Assembly: GCA_902779165.1 (NCBI GenBank)
Contig: CACZAN010000024.1
Location: 1 to 64,000, forward strand
Length of the DNA stretch: 64,000 nt
Reading direction: 5' to 3'
Source of the DNA: an uncultured Bacteroidales bacterium
GTDB lineage: Bacteria > Bacteroidota > Bacteroidia > Bacteroidales > Bacteroidaceae
Shown here: in pieces, positions 45,028-55,992 of the stretch
Position numbering within the stretch: the stretch's first letter is position 1
Layout of the letters: each line of letters opens with the position of its first letter
The notes under the pieces: generated by a model
Told to the model about the DNA's origin: nothing
Databases searched by the model: none
What the model saw: only the letters and a program-made list of their open reading frames with translations
Program-made: the position numbers and the translations under genes

Positions 45028-46767
45028 ATGAATAAGAAACAGATTATCTTTAAGCTCGTCATCGTCGCCGCGCTGCCGCTGGCGGTCGTGAGCGTTCATG
45101 CTGCCGACTGGCTCTTCCGGGACGGCAAGAGCAGCTACCAGATTGTGGTCTCTGCCCAGGCATCCTCCTCTGAGCAGACCGCAGCCCGCGAATTGCAGCA
45201 CTACATCCGACAGGTGAGTGGGGTGGAGCTGCCCATCACCTCAGACTTGACGACCCGCGGACGCAGCATCTACGTGGGCTTCAACCCGCGGGTGGCAGCC
45301 CTCTCTGGTGCACTGCCTCCGCAGTATGACGACGAGAGCTTCACCTACCGCACCGTAGGCCACGACCTCCTCATCTGGGGCGGTGCGGGGCGAGGTACGA
45401 TGTACGGCGTCTTCACCTTCCTTGAGCGTGAACTGGGCATCCATTGGCTCACGCCCCAGTGCACCGTAGTCCCTGAACTCGACAAGTGGAAGCTGCCCCG
45501 ACTGGATCGCAGCGAACGCCCCTTCATCGGCTATCGCTACAGTAACTACTTCGTAGCCAAGGACGTTCCCGAGTGGAGTGCCCACACACGCGAGAACACC
45601 AAGTGGTCTCCCACCACCAACGACTACGGCAACATTGAGGCCTACTATGGCGCCCACACCATGGAATGGTTCGTGCCCGTCAAGGAGTTCTTTGCCACGC
45701 ATCCCGAGTACTTCTGCCTGCGCGACGGCAAGCGCTATGACGGCTACGGACAGCTCTGCCTCTCCAACCCCGACGTGCTGGAAATCTGCACCACACGCAT
45801 GAAACAGCGCATGCGCGAGGAGCCTGGCTACCGCATCTACAGCCTCTCGCAGAATGATAACTTCCGCTTCTGCGAGTGCGAACAATGCGCAGCCATCGAA
45901 GCCCGGTACGGCGGCCACTCGGGACTCATCGTGTGGTTCGTCAACCAGGTGGCCGACGCCATTAAAGACGAGTTCCCCGACAAATACATTGGCACCTTCG
46001 CCTATCAGTACTCCCGACAGCCGCCCACGGGCATCCGCCCCCGCGAGAATGTGGTCATCCGCCTCTGCAGCATCGAGTGTTGCTTCGCCCACCCGCTGAA
46101 TGCCGGATGTCCTCAGAACGAGGCATTTATGCGCGACCTTAAGGGCTGGGCAGACATCGCTCCCCACCTCTTCATCTGGGACTACATCGTCGACTACGCC
46201 CAGTACATGGCTCCCTGGCCAAACTTCCAGGTGCTGGGTCCTAACATCCGCGTCTTCGGTGAGCACAAGGCCATCGGCGTCTTCGAGGAGGCACAGTACC
46301 AGTCGGCAGGGGCGGAGTTCGACGAGATGAAAGCTTGGACCGTGAACCAGCTGCTGTGGAATCCCGATCAGGACGTCGATTCCCTCGTCAGCATCTTCAT
46401 CAACAACTACTACGGCAACGCCGCACCCCGCATCATGGATTACTACCGCCTCTGTCAGTCGCTGGTGAAGCCCGACGTGCATTTCGGCATCTACATCACT
46501 GAGCATCATGAGATCTACAGCGACGATTTCATCCGTCAAGCCTTCACCCTCCTCAACGAAGCCTTCGCCGCGGCAGAATCCGACGAGATCCGCGAGCGAG
46601 TGGACCGTGTCCGTATGCAGCCCCTCTACCTCCAATGCATGCGCCACAAGGAAGAATCCCGACACGATGGCACGTGGCAGGACCTGCTGCGGCTGATGAA
46701 GCGCTACGGCGCCCTGCACCGCGAGGGCGTCCCTCAGGACCGTTTCATCCGCGAATTCGAGCAATAG
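45028..46767 (+). CDS. Secreted DUF4838-domain protein (glycosidase-like)
   Basis: A 579-residue protein. The start at 45028 (MNKKQIIFKLVIVAALPLAV) gives a signal peptide ending VHA. An N-terminal alpha-glucuronidase-like domain (ASSSEQTAARELQHYIRQ, then GRGTMYGVFTFLERELG) is followed by the DUF4838 barrel (FCECEQCAAIEARYGGHSG, then GVFEEAQYQSAGAEF). The domain pair suggests a periplasmic or secreted glycoside hydrolase; no substrate is known. It stands alone between repeat-rich gaps. Confidence 0.85.
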   Translation: MNKKQIIFKLVIVAALPLAVVSVHAADWLFRDGKSSYQIVVSAQASSSEQTAARELQHYIRQVSGVELPITSDLTTRGRSIYVGFNPRVAALSGALPPQYDDESFTYRTVGHDLLIWGGAGRGTMYGVFTFLERELGIHWLTPQCTVVPELDKWKLPRLDRSERPFIGYRYSNYFVAKDVPEWSAHTRENTKWSPTTNDYGNIEAYYGAHTMEWFVPVKEFFATHPEYFCLRDGKRYDGYGQLCLSNPDVLEICTTRMKQRMREEPGYRIYSLSQNDNFRFCECEQCAAIEARYGGHSGLIVWFVNQVADAIKDEFPDKYIGTFAYQYSRQPPTGIRPRENVVIRLCSIECCFAHPLNAGCPQNEAFMRDLKGWADIAPHLFIWDYIVDYAQYMAPWPNFQVLGPNIRVFGEHKAIGVFEEAQYQSAGAEFDEMKAWTVNQLLWNPDQDVDSLVSIFINNYYGNAAPRIMDYYRLCQSLVKPDVHFGIYITEHHEIYSDDFIRQAFTLLNEAFAAAESDEIRERVDRVRMQPLYLQCMRHKEESRHDGTWQDLLRLMKRYGALHREGVPQDRFIREFEQ

Positions 46768-46854
46768 TAGAACCAACGCATCACCATTCGCCGCGACCAG
46801 TGCCTGGCCCTCAACGACTTGGCAAAGATGATTTGCGAGAGATAAAGAACTCGC

Positions 46855-46920
46855 AATAAGACGTCACGTCTTCCTGAATAAGACGTCACGTCCTCCACGA
46901 TATGACGTATCGTCTTCCAT
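46855..46920. repeat. 22-bp tandem palindrome array (three copies)
   Basis: Units start at 46855, 46877 and 46899. The first has the palindrome AAGACGT-C-ACGTCTT. The third has diverged but keeps spacing. The array lies in the 441-bp gap 46768-47208, which has no gene. Confidence 0.92.
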
Positions 46921-47078
46921 GATAGGCCGGGACATCTGAGCCTGCCGCTCCTTCTTTTCTTTCTCTTAATAGCCCGACAAATGTGCATTCTGGGGTGTGG
47001 GCGGGGCTTTTTGCGGTTCGTTATCAGCGTTTTCCGAAGAAAATGGGGGAGAAGTGCGGTTATCTCGTTTTTTTGTTG

Positions 47079-47086
47079 TACCTTTG
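47079..47086 (+). promoter_or_regulatory. Promoter of the ABC-F gene
   Basis: TACCTTTG followed by CACCC, about 122 bp before the ATG. The long leader 47087-47208 is made of imperfect AATCGTAAAATAG-type repeats. Confidence 0.65.
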
Positions 47087-47097
47087 CACCCGCAATT

Positions 47098-48828
<1,731 letters not shown>

Positions 48829-48885
48829 AAAAACGACGTGGCACGATGTTTGCACGAGAGGGGATAGAACCAAAAAAAGGAAATT

Positions 48886-49497
48886 ATGACAGACGAACTG
48901 AAAGATAAAGAAGAAATCCTCGAGAACGAGGAGAATACTGCAGCAGCCGCCACGACAGAAGACGGTTGCGCAGCTGGCGACTTTGTCGCCACAGAACCCG
49001 CAGAACCCGCAGAACCCGCAGAGGCTGCTGCAGAGCTGACTCCCGAGCAGCTGCTGGCACAGGCAAAGGCCGAGATTGAGGAACTGAAGACGCAGGCCCT
49101 GTACAAGCAGGCCGAGTTCGAAAACTACCGCAAGCGCACCATCAAAGAGAAGGCGGAACTCATCCTAAACGGCTCGAAGTCAGCCGTTACTGCACTGCTG
49201 CCCATCGTAGATGATTTAGAGCGCGCATTGCCCTCGATGAAGAAGGCAGAGGACGTGGCAGCCGTAGCAGAAGGCGTGGAACTCATCTACCAGAAGTTCC
49301 TGAAGGCCTTGGCAGGTCTGGGCGTGAAACCCATCGACACCGAGGGCAAGGACTTCGATGTGGACCTGCACGAGGCTGTGGCTCAGGTGCCTGGCGTGCC
49401 CGACGAACAGAAAGGGCGCGTCATAGACTGTATCGAAAAGGGCTATATGCTGAACGACCAGGTCATCCGACACGCCAAAGTGGCAGTCGGCATGTAA
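48886..49497 (+). CDS. grpE: GrpE nucleotide exchange factor
   Basis: Releases ADP from DnaK. The 203-residue protein has an acidic, Ala/Glu/Pro-rich N-terminus ([10 protein letters not shown]), a coiled coil ([20 protein letters not shown]), [12 protein letters not shown], and the C-terminal beta domain [14 protein letters not shown] followed by [18 protein letters not shown]. The dnaJ region follows 15 bp downstream. Confidence 0.95.
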   Translation: MTDELKDKEEILENEENTAAAATTEDGCAAGDFVATEPAEPAEPAEAAAELTPEQLLAQAKAEIEELKTQALYKQAEFENYRKRTIKEKAELILNGSKSAVTALLPIVDDLERALPSMKKAEDVAAVAEGVELIYQKFLKALAGLGVKPIDTEGKDFDVDLHEAVAQVPGVPDEQKGRVIDCIEKGYMLNDQVIRHAKVAVGM

Positions 49498-49512
49498 GGA
49501 AAGGAGGTAATT

Positions 49513-50642
49513 ATGGCAGACCAGAAACGAGATTATTACGAAGTACTGGGCGTCGCGAAGACCGCTACCGAACAGGAAATAAAGGCGGCCTACAAGAAGA
49601 TGGCCATCAAATATCACCCCGACCGTCAGGGCGACAAGTCCGAGGCCGAGAAGAAGGAAGCCGAAGCCAAGTTCAAGGAGCGAGCGGTGGCTACCAGAAT
49701 ATGTCGATGGACGACATCTTCTCGCAGTTCGGCGACATCTTCAAGGATCTCTTCGGCGGCGGAGCCTCCTTCGGCGGAGATTTCAGCGACTTCGGCTTCG
49801 GAGGTTTCGGCGGAGGCTTCGGTGGAGGACGTGGAAAACCCCAGCACCACGGCGGAGACCTGCGGTTGAAGGTGAAGCTGACGCTGAAGGAATGCGCCAC
49901 TGGCGTCACAAAGAAATTCAAGGTACGCAAGAAGGTGACCTGCACCCACTGCCACGGTACGGGTGCTGAGGGCGGTGCCAGCTCCACACAGACCTGCGGC
50001 ACCTGCCACGGTACGGGCTATGTCATTCGTTCCCAGCGTTCTGTATTCGGAATGATGCAGACGCAGGCCGTGTGTCCCGACTGTCAGGGCGAAGGCACCA
50101 TCATCAAGAATAAATGCTCCTTCTGCGGTGGCACGGGCGTCACCACGGGTGACGAAGTCGTAGAGGTGAAGATTCCTGCCGGCGTGGCCAACGGCATGGT
50201 GGTCAACGTCCCCGGCAAGGGCGACGCCGCTATTCACAACGGTGTGCCAGGCAGCATTCAGGTCTACGTGGAAGTGGAGCAGGACAAGGATTTCGTGCGA
50301 CAGGACAAGGACATCATCTACAACCTGCTCATCGACGTGCCCACCGCAGCCCTCGGAGGCAATGTGGAAGTGCCCACACTCGACGGCAAGGTGAAGGTGA
50401 AGATTGACCCCGGCACACAGCCCGGCAAGGTGTTGCGCCTGCGCGGTAAGGGACTGCCCGCCATCCAGGGCTACGGCTACGGCAATGGCGACGAAATCAT
50501 CAACATTTCTGTCTATGTCCCCGAAACCCTCTCCCGCGAGGAGAAGGAGGCCCTGGAGAAGATGCGCCAGAGCGACAACTTCCACCCGAACCAGAGCGTC
50601 AGAAGCCGTATCTTCAACAGATTCAAGCAGATGTTTGAATAA
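49513..50642 (+). pseudogene. dnaJ: Interrupted dnaJ (internal deletion with frameshift)
   Basis: DnaJ is the DnaK co-chaperone. The first 56 codons ([20 protein letters not shown]...) give the start of the J domain with the HPD motif in KYHPDRQGD, ending ...EAKFKE near 49680. The next readable DnaJ sequence is [18 protein letters not shown], in a different frame from about 49686. The expected segment between (end of helix III, helix IV, YDQFG) is missing, roughly 25-30 codons. The first frame runs on as nonsense to 49869. The rest (Gly/Phe region, zinc motifs [32 protein letters not shown] and the C-terminal domain to 50642) is intact. Either a real mutation or an assembly error. Confidence 0.88.
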
Positions 50643-50643
50643 G

Positions 50644-50676
50644 ACCCACCCCCAAACCCCTCCCGTAATGGAGGGG
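50644..50676. repeat. GC-rich dispersed hairpin element, copy 3
   Basis: ACCCACCCCCAAACCCCTCC then CGTAATGGAGGGG: the reverse of copy 1 at 4894. Perfect stem CCCCTCC-CGTAAT-GGAGGGG at 50657-50676. It fills the gap between dnaJ and folC. Confidence 0.7.
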
Positions 50677-50687
50677 AGCAGATCCCA

Positions 50688-51980
50688 ATGAACGCCTACC
50701 AATCAACTCTTGATTATCTTTATCATGCAGCCCCGTTGTTTCAGAACATCGGGGCTGGTGCCTATAAGGAGGGGCTCTCGACAACGCGTGCGCTGGACGA
50801 GCACTTCGGGCACCCTCACACCCGCTATCGCACCCTGCATGTGGCCGGTACCAACGGCAAGGGCAGTGTCTCCTCGACGCTTGCTGCCATCCTCCAGTCG
50901 GCAGGCCTGAGGGTGGGGCTCTACACGTCGCCGCACCTGACGGACTTCCGTGAACGCATCCGTGTGAATGGCGAGATGATTCCTGAGCAGCGCGTGGTGG
51001 ACTTCGTGGAGCAGGAACGTGCCTTCTTCGAGCCGCTGTATCCTTCTTTCTTCGAGCTGACCACCGCCCTGGCTTTCCTCTATTTCGCTGAGCAGCAGGT
51101 GGATGTGGCTGTCGTGGAGGTGGGCTTAGGCGGCCGCCTCGACTGCACGAACATCATACGCCCTGACCTCGCTGTCATCACCAACATCAGCTTCGACCAC
51201 CAGCAGTTCCTGGGCGACACGCTGCCCCTGATAGCCGCCGAGAAGGCAGGCATCATCAAGGAGGGAGTGCCCGTCGTCGTGGGCGAGACCAACGGTCATG
51301 AGGAGGTGCGCGAGGTCTTCAGTCAGAAAGCTCAGGAGCTGCGTGCCCCGCTTCGTTTTGCCGACGAAGAGGAGTTTCCGCCCGTGGAGAGCGAGCTGAA
51401 AGGGGAGTACCAGCAGGCGAATATGCAGACCGTGCAGTGCGTCCTCTCGGAGTTGCAGAAGCAGCCTTTCTACGCCCCTCTGCTGACCCCAGAAACCGTA
51501 GGGTACGGACTGATGCATGTCATGGAACTTTCAGGACTGCGAGGCCGTTGGCAGGTACTTCAGGAACGTCCCCGGCTTATTTGTGATGCAGGTCATAATA
51601 TTGCAGGAATACAATATGTTACATCGCAGTTGTTGAAGCAGCAGTACAATACGCTTCGTGTGGTTTTTGGAATGGTGGATGATAAGGATTATTCCACCGC
51701 CGTAAGTCTGCTCTTGCAGCTTTGTCAGCGGCGCGTGGCGTTCTATTTCACCCAGCCTTCCTGCGCCCGCGCGCTGTCCGCCGAAGTACTGGCAGAGGCC
51801 TTCCGCCAGCAGGCAGAAACTTCCTCCAAGAAACAGAAAGGCCCGCACCCTCAGGTGCAGACCTTCCGTGCTGTTTCCGATGCCCTGCAGGCCGCTCTCG
51901 CCGACTCTTCGGAGGATGACCTTATCTTTGTCGGCGGCAGTTGTTATGTCCTTGCAGATCTCTTTGCCGCACTCAGTTAA
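50688..51980 (+). CDS. folC: Folylpolyglutamate synthase / dihydrofolate synthase
   Basis: Adds glutamate to dihydropteroate or folates. The 430-residue Mur-ligase-type enzyme has the P-loop HVAGTNGKGSVSST (about 46-59), TSPHLTDFRERI, a FFELTTALAF segment, VEVGLGGRLDCTNII and NISFDHQQFLG. The C-terminal domain shows RPRLICDAGHNIAG. The start codon follows the GC-rich element by 11 bp. Confidence 0.94.
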   Translation: MNAYQSTLDYLYHAAPLFQNIGAGAYKEGLSTTRALDEHFGHPHTRYRTLHVAGTNGKGSVSSTLAAILQSAGLRVGLYTSPHLTDFRERIRVNGEMIPEQRVVDFVEQERAFFEPLYPSFFELTTALAFLYFAEQQVDVAVVEVGLGGRLDCTNIIRPDLAVITNISFDHQQFLGDTLPLIAAEKAGIIKEGVPVVVGETNGHEEVREVFSQKAQELRAPLRFADEEEFPPVESELKGEYQQANMQTVQCVLSELQKQPFYAPLLTPETVGYGLMHVMELSGLRGRWQVLQERPRLICDAGHNIAGIQYVTSQLLKQQYNTLRVVFGMVDDKDYSTAVSLLLQLCQRRVAFYFTQPSCARALSAEVLAEAFRQQAETSSKKQKGPHPQVQTFRAVSDALQAALADSSEDDLIFVGGSCYVLADLFAALS

Positions 51981-52030
51981 ACATTATTTTCTTAAAAATA
52001 AGCATCCGAGGAAAAATAACTCTTTGAAAA

Positions 52031-52062
52031 TTTGGTCAATTCAGAGAATTGTCGTACCTTTG
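52031..52062 (+). promoter_or_regulatory. Promoter of rpsP
   Basis: TTTG (52031-52034) and TACCTTTG (52055-52062), 20 bp apart, 60 bp before the ATG. Confidence 0.8.
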
Positions 52063-52122
52063 CGCCCGCTGTCACGAGATGGCAGCATAATTTCAAACCT
52101 ATTAACTCATAATTAAACATTT

Positions 52123-52677
52123 ATGGCAACTAAAATCAGATTGCAACGACATGGCCGTAAGGGCTACGCCTTCTACAGCATCGTCATTGCTGATGTAAGA
52201 GCTCCGCGCGACGGTAAGTTTACAGAAAAGATTGGTACCTACAACCCCAACACCAATCCTGCCACTGTAGATTTGAAATTCGATCGTGCCCTCTATTGGG
52301 TGGAGACGGGTGCTCAGCCCACGGACACCGTGCGCAACATCCTCTCCGGTGAAGGCGTTTACCTCATGAAGCACCTCCGTGGTGGCGTCAAGAAAGGCGC
52401 ATTTGATGAGGCTACTGCCCAGGTAAAGTTCAACGCTTGGAAGGCTGACCGTCAGAAAGGCCTGAAGGCTGTTGAGGATAAGGTCGCTGCTGACAAGAAG
52501 GCCGCTGCTGCTGCCGCACTTGAAGCCGAGAAGAAGACCAATGAAGAGATCGCTAAGAAAGTAGCCGACAAGAAGGCTGCTGAGGCTGCTGCGAAAGCAG
52601 AGGCCGAGGCTGCTGCCCAGGCTGAAGCTACTGCAGAGGAACAACCCACAACAGAGGAGGCTCCCGCAGAAGCTTAA
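52123..52677 (+). CDS. rpsP: 30S ribosomal protein S16 with long charged C-terminus
   Basis: S16 stabilises the 5' domain of 16S rRNA. The first ~80 residues are the S16 fold ([35 protein letters not shown]). Residues about 105-184 are an Ala/Lys/Glu-rich helical tail absent from E. coli S16 (82 residues); a similar extension occurs in other Bacteroidetes. It has its own promoter and terminator, so it is probably monocistronic; trmD is about 30 kb away rather than adjacent. Confidence 0.95.
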   Translation: MATKIRLQRHGRKGYAFYSIVIADVRAPRDGKFTEKIGTYNPNTNPATVDLKFDRALYWVETGAQPTDTVRNILSGEGVYLMKHLRGGVKKGAFDEATAQVKFNAWKADRQKGLKAVEDKVAADKKAAAAAALEAEKKTNEEIAKKVADKKAAEAAAKAEAEAAAQAEATAEEQPTTEEAPAEA

Positions 52678-52721
52678 ACCCAACTTCCAAAAATATACTT
52701 CTTTCCAAACAAACATACAGG

Positions 52722-52758
52722 GAGGCGTGGCTGTGAAGCTGCGCCTCTTCTGCGTTTT
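52722..52758 (+). terminator. Terminator of rpsP
   Basis: GAGGCGTGGCT-GTGA-AGCTGCGCCTC forms an 11-bp stem with two wobble pairs, followed by TTCTGCGTTTT. The rest of the 343-bp gap (to 53020) shows no gene. Confidence 0.7.
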
Positions 52759-52974
52759 AGGCGGGAGAGAGTAGCTGCTCAGTCAAGGGGTGGAACGTAA
52801 CTATTCAGCAATTGCTATATATCAGTTTTCTGTGCTTAGAACAAGGCCCGAATAGCAGCGTATGGTGAGTTATTCTGTTTCTTGGAGGAAACATCATTTG
52901 TTAATTTAAGTAAAAATACGCCCTGCTAAGCACATTTCTACCTCCTGCGCGCGCGCAATTATATTAAAAAGTAT

Positions 52975-52982
52975 TACCTTTG
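52975..52982 (+). promoter_or_regulatory. Promoter of the rseC-rnf operon
   Basis: TACCTTTG then TGCC, 38 bp before the chosen ATG at 53021. It follows a short GCGCGCGC tract. Confidence 0.65.
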
Positions 52983-53020
52983 TGCCGTATTTGACAAGCA
53001 GAGTTTGCAAAACGAGACAA

Positions 53021-53443
53021 ATGGAACAGATAATCAGGCACAATGCTGTGGTGAAAGCTATTGATGGTCAGGCGGTTCGTGTGACCATTGTGCAGTCGTC
53101 GGCCTGTGGCGGCTGTGCAGCAAGGAAGATGTGCAATAGTGCCGAGGCCAAAGAGAAGGAAGTTGATGTCTTGACGCCTGATGCAGTCACCTATAGGGTG
53201 GGGCAGCAGGTGGTGCTCGAAGGGCGCCTTTCCGACGGGCGCACGGCTGCGATTATTGCCTACGTACTGCCGTTGTTGGTGCTTCTGGTGGCACTGGTTC
53301 TGGGTATTCAGCTTTCAGGTAGCGAGACGGCTGGTGCTTTGTGGGCACTGGGCTCGGTGGCTGTGTATTACTTCCTCGTCTTCCTCTTCCTGCGTCAGCG
53401 TCTGCAGCAGCGTTTCTCGTTCAGAATCGGGGGAGCTAGCTGA
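53021..53443 (+). CDS. RseC/SoxR-reducing-system family membrane protein
   Basis: A 140-residue protein with an N-terminal Cys cluster (SACGGCAARKMC, Cys29, 32 and 38) and two membrane helices (about 79-99 and 106-127), the RseC/MucC plan. In this group of bacteria the gene commonly heads the rnf operon. The start at 53021 (MEQIIRHNAV) is chosen because the upstream in-frame region overlaps the promoter. Likely linked to Rnf assembly or redox signalling. Confidence 0.88.
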   Translation: MEQIIRHNAVVKAIDGQAVRVTIVQSSACGGCAARKMCNSAEAKEKEVDVLTPDAVTYRVGQQVVLEGRLSDGRTAAIIAYVLPLLVLLVALVLGIQLSGSETAGALWALGSVAVYYFLVFLFLRQRLQQRFSFRIGGAS

Positions 53444-53462
53444 TTCCCGACATCTCTAAATC

Positions 53463-53529
53463 ACGAATTCTGAAATCTCGATAACTAAATAACTTAAAAT
53501 ACTCAATAACTCAAAAAACTTAAAAACTC
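53463..53529. repeat. AATAACTCAAAAAACT-type simple repeat
   Basis: Imperfect 9-10 bp units (AATAACTYAAAA) between the rseC-like gene and rnfB. Simple AT-rich spacer. Confidence 0.6.
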
Positions 53530-54456
53530 ATGAATGTAATCCTGATTGCAGTGATTGTTCTCGGCGGCATCGGACTGGTGGCAGCGCTCATCCTGTTCCT
53601 TGCCGGCAAGAAATTCGCTGTTCATGAAGACGAGCGCATCGCGAAAGTGGCTGAGGTATTGCCACAGGCCAACTGCGGCGGCTGCGGCTTCCCGGGCTGC
53701 TCGGGTTTCGCTGGTGCCTGTGTGAAGGCTGCCGACAAAGGTTCGCTCGAAGGACTGCTCTGTCCCGTAGGCGGACAGCCTGTGATGGAGCAAGTGGCCG
53801 ACATCCTCGGAATGAAGGCCGAGGCCAGTGCCCCGAAGGTGGCTGTCGTGCGCTGCAACGGCACCTGCGAGAGCCGTCCGCGTATCGCGGAGTTCGATGG
53901 CGCTCAGAGCTGTAAGGTGCAGCAGATGCTGGGCTCAGGCGAAACGGCCTGTGCCTACGGCTGCCTGGGCTGTGGCGACTGCGTGGCCGCCTGCCAGTTC
54001 GATGCTATCAGAATGAATCCCGAGACGGGTCTGCCCGAGGTGGACGAAGAGAAATGTACCGCTTGCGGTGCCTGCTCCAAGGCTTGTCCGCGCGGCATCA
54101 TCGAGATTCGACTGAAAGGCCTGAAGAACCGCCGCGTCGTGGTGCTCTGCAACAACAAGGACAAGGGAGCACAAACGCGCAAGGCTTGCTCCGTGGGATG
54201 CATCGCCTGCCAGAAGTGCGTGAAGGTCTGCAAGTTCGAGGCCATCACCGTGGATGCCAACCTCGCCCACATCGACGCCGAGAAGTGCAAGCTCTGTCGC
54301 AAGTGCGAGGACGAATGCCCGCAGAATGCCATCCACGCTTTCAACTTCCCGCCGAGGAAGCCAAAAGTGGAAGCACCTGTAGCAGATGCTCCTGCCGCTC
54401 CTGCCGTGAACCCCGTTCCCAATGTTGAACCCGCTAAAGAACAAGAAAAAGCATGA
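53530..54456 (+). CDS. rnfB: Electron transport complex subunit B
   Basis: Ferredoxin-type subunit that delivers electrons to the Rnf ion pump. The 308-residue protein has an N-terminal membrane helix (about 3-25), a four-Cys cluster beginning CGGCGFPGC (49-57), and four ferredoxin-like CxxCxxCxxxC sets: CLGCGDCVAAC, CTACGACSKAC, CIACQKCVKVC and CKLCRKCEDEC. The Ala/Pro/Val-rich tail has no cluster. It overlaps rnfC by 4 bp (ATGA). Confidence 0.95.
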   Translation: MNVILIAVIVLGGIGLVAALILFLAGKKFAVHEDERIAKVAEVLPQANCGGCGFPGCSGFAGACVKAADKGSLEGLLCPVGGQPVMEQVADILGMKAEASAPKVAVVRCNGTCESRPRIAEFDGAQSCKVQQMLGSGETACAYGCLGCGDCVAACQFDAIRMNPETGLPEVDEEKCTACGACSKACPRGIIEIRLKGLKNRRVVVLCNNKDKGAQTRKACSVGCIACQKCVKVCKFEAITVDANLAHIDAEKCKLCRKCEDECPQNAIHAFNFPPRKPKVEAPVADAPAAPAVNPVPNVEPAKEQEKA

Positions 54457-55823
54457 AGACATTTAATATTGGCGGTGTTCATCCCGCAGAGAATAAGCTT
54501 TCAGCTGCCCAGCCCATCAAAGTAGCAGCAATCCCTAAACAGGCTGTCTTCTCGATGTTTCAGCACATCGGAGCTCCTGCCGTACCCGTCGTCAAGAAAG
54601 GCGACGAGGTGAAGGTCGGCACGCTGCTGGGCGAGGCCGGCAAGGGTCTCAGTGTTCCCGTCTTCTCCAGCGTCAGCGGCAAGGTCAACAAAGTGGATGC
54701 TGTGCTGGACAGCAGTGGCACCCGCCGCATGGCTGTCGTCGTTGATGTGGAAGGCGACGAATGGCTGGAGACCATCGACCGTTCGGACAAGCTCGTGACC
54801 ATGAAGGATCTCGGCAATATCACCGCAGAGGAAGTAGTGAACCGAATCAAGGCTGCCGGCATCGTAGGTATGGGTGGCGCTACCTTCCCCACTGGCGTCA
54901 AGCTGATGCCTCCTCCCGGAACGAAGGCGGAGGCCATCATCGTCAATGCTGTAGAGTGCGAGCCTTATTTGACCGCTGATCATCGCCTGATGCTCGAGAA
55001 ACCCGAGCAGATACTCGTAGGCATCCAACTCATCAAGCACGCCGTGAACTGCCCGAAGGCATACATCGGCATCGAGATGAACAAACCCGACGCCATCCAT
55101 CTGCTGACGAACCTGTTGAAGGAAAAGGCAGCGCAGTATCCTGGTATTGAGGTCGTTCCTCTGAAGGTAAAGTACCCGCAGGGCGGCGAGAAACAGCTCA
55201 TCGACGCCGTCATCGGCCGTCAGGTGCCTGCACCTCCTGCTCTGCCCATCAACGTGGGTGCCATCGTTCAGAACGTGGGCACGGTGTATGCCATTTACGA
55301 AGCCGTGACGAAGAACAAGCCGCTGATCGAGCGCATCATCACCGTCACGGGTAAGAGCGTGAAGCAGCCCTCGAACTTCCTCGCACGCATCGGCACGCCC
55401 ATGCAGCAGCTCATCGACGAGGCTGGCGGTCTGCCCGAAGATACGGGTAAGATCATCGGCGGCGGTCCTATGATGGGACGTGCGCTGATGTCGCTCGAGG
55501 TGCCTGTCACCAAGGGCTCCAGCGGCCTGCTGCTGATGACTGAGAAGGAAAGCCGTCGCGGAGAGGTATCGCCCTGCATCCGCTGTGCCAAGTGTGTCAG
55601 TGCCTGCCCCATGGGTCTCGAACCCTACCTCCTCGCTTCCTACACCCGCCTGAAGGACTGGGACGGCTGCGAGAAGAACGACGTTACCTCCTGCATCGAG
55701 TGCGGTTCCTGCGCCTTCACCTGCCCCTCCAACCGTCCGCTGCTCGACAATATCCGCGTGGCCAAGCAGACTGTCATGGGCATCATCAAGGCAAGGCACA
55801 TGGAGAGTATAACTAAAAAATAG
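54453..55823 (+). CDS. rnfC: Electron transport complex subunit C
   Basis: NADH/flavin-binding soluble subunit of Rnf. The 456-residue protein has VGMGGATFPTGVKLMPP, the NAD/FMN region VNAVECEPYLTADHR, an SLBB-like part, and two ferredoxin sets CIRCAKCVSACPMGLEP and CIECGSCAFTCPSNRP. The N-terminal barrel-like domain begins HPAENKLSAAQPIKVAAIPK. It is translationally coupled to rnfB. Confidence 0.95.
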   Translation: MKTFNIGGVHPAENKLSAAQPIKVAAIPKQAVFSMFQHIGAPAVPVVKKGDEVKVGTLLGEAGKGLSVPVFSSVSGKVNKVDAVLDSSGTRRMAVVVDVEGDEWLETIDRSDKLVTMKDLGNITAEEVVNRIKAAGIVGMGGATFPTGVKLMPPPGTKAEAIIVNAVECEPYLTADHRLMLEKPEQILVGIQLIKHAVNCPKAYIGIEMNKPDAIHLLTNLLKEKAAQYPGIEVVPLKVKYPQGGEKQLIDAVIGRQVPAPPALPINVGAIVQNVGTVYAIYEAVTKNKPLIERIITVTGKSVKQPSNFLARIGTPMQQLIDEAGGLPEDTGKIIGGGPMMGRALMSLEVPVTKGSSGLLLMTEKESRRGEVSPCIRCAKCVSACPMGLEPYLLASYTRLKDWDGCEKNDVTSCIECGSCAFTCPSNRPLLDNIRVAKQTVMGIIKARHMESITKK

Positions 55824-55824
55824 A

Positions 55825-55841
55825 CTCGCGCAGCGCGCGAG
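55825..55841. terminator. Strong GC hairpin between rnfC and rnfD
   Basis: CTCGCGC-AGC-GCGCGAG is a perfect 7-bp stem just after the rnfC stop, followed by GGGGTTTAAAAGTTT. It may attenuate or process the operon transcript. Confidence 0.5.
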
Positions 55842-55879
55842 CGGGGTTTAAAAGTTTATGGTTTAAAGTTTAATGTAGA

Positions 55880-55887
55880 TACCTTTG
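55880..55887 (+). promoter_or_regulatory. Possible internal promoter before rnfD
   Basis: TACCTTTG, 105 bp before the rnfD ATG, in a spacer of AAAGTTTAA-like repeats. No good -33 element is seen. Confidence 0.35.
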
Positions 55888-55992
55888 AACCAAAAAACTT
55901 AACTGATAATTCCGCAAGCCGCAGAGCGATACTCATTAAACTTCAAACCTCAAACTTTAATCTTTAAACTGCGGGCTTTGCCTGCTCAAAAT

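Noticed and set aside
45241-46776. 511-residue open frame on the minus strand
   Set aside because: Antisense to the DUF4838 gene; Val/Gly/Glu-rich shadow.
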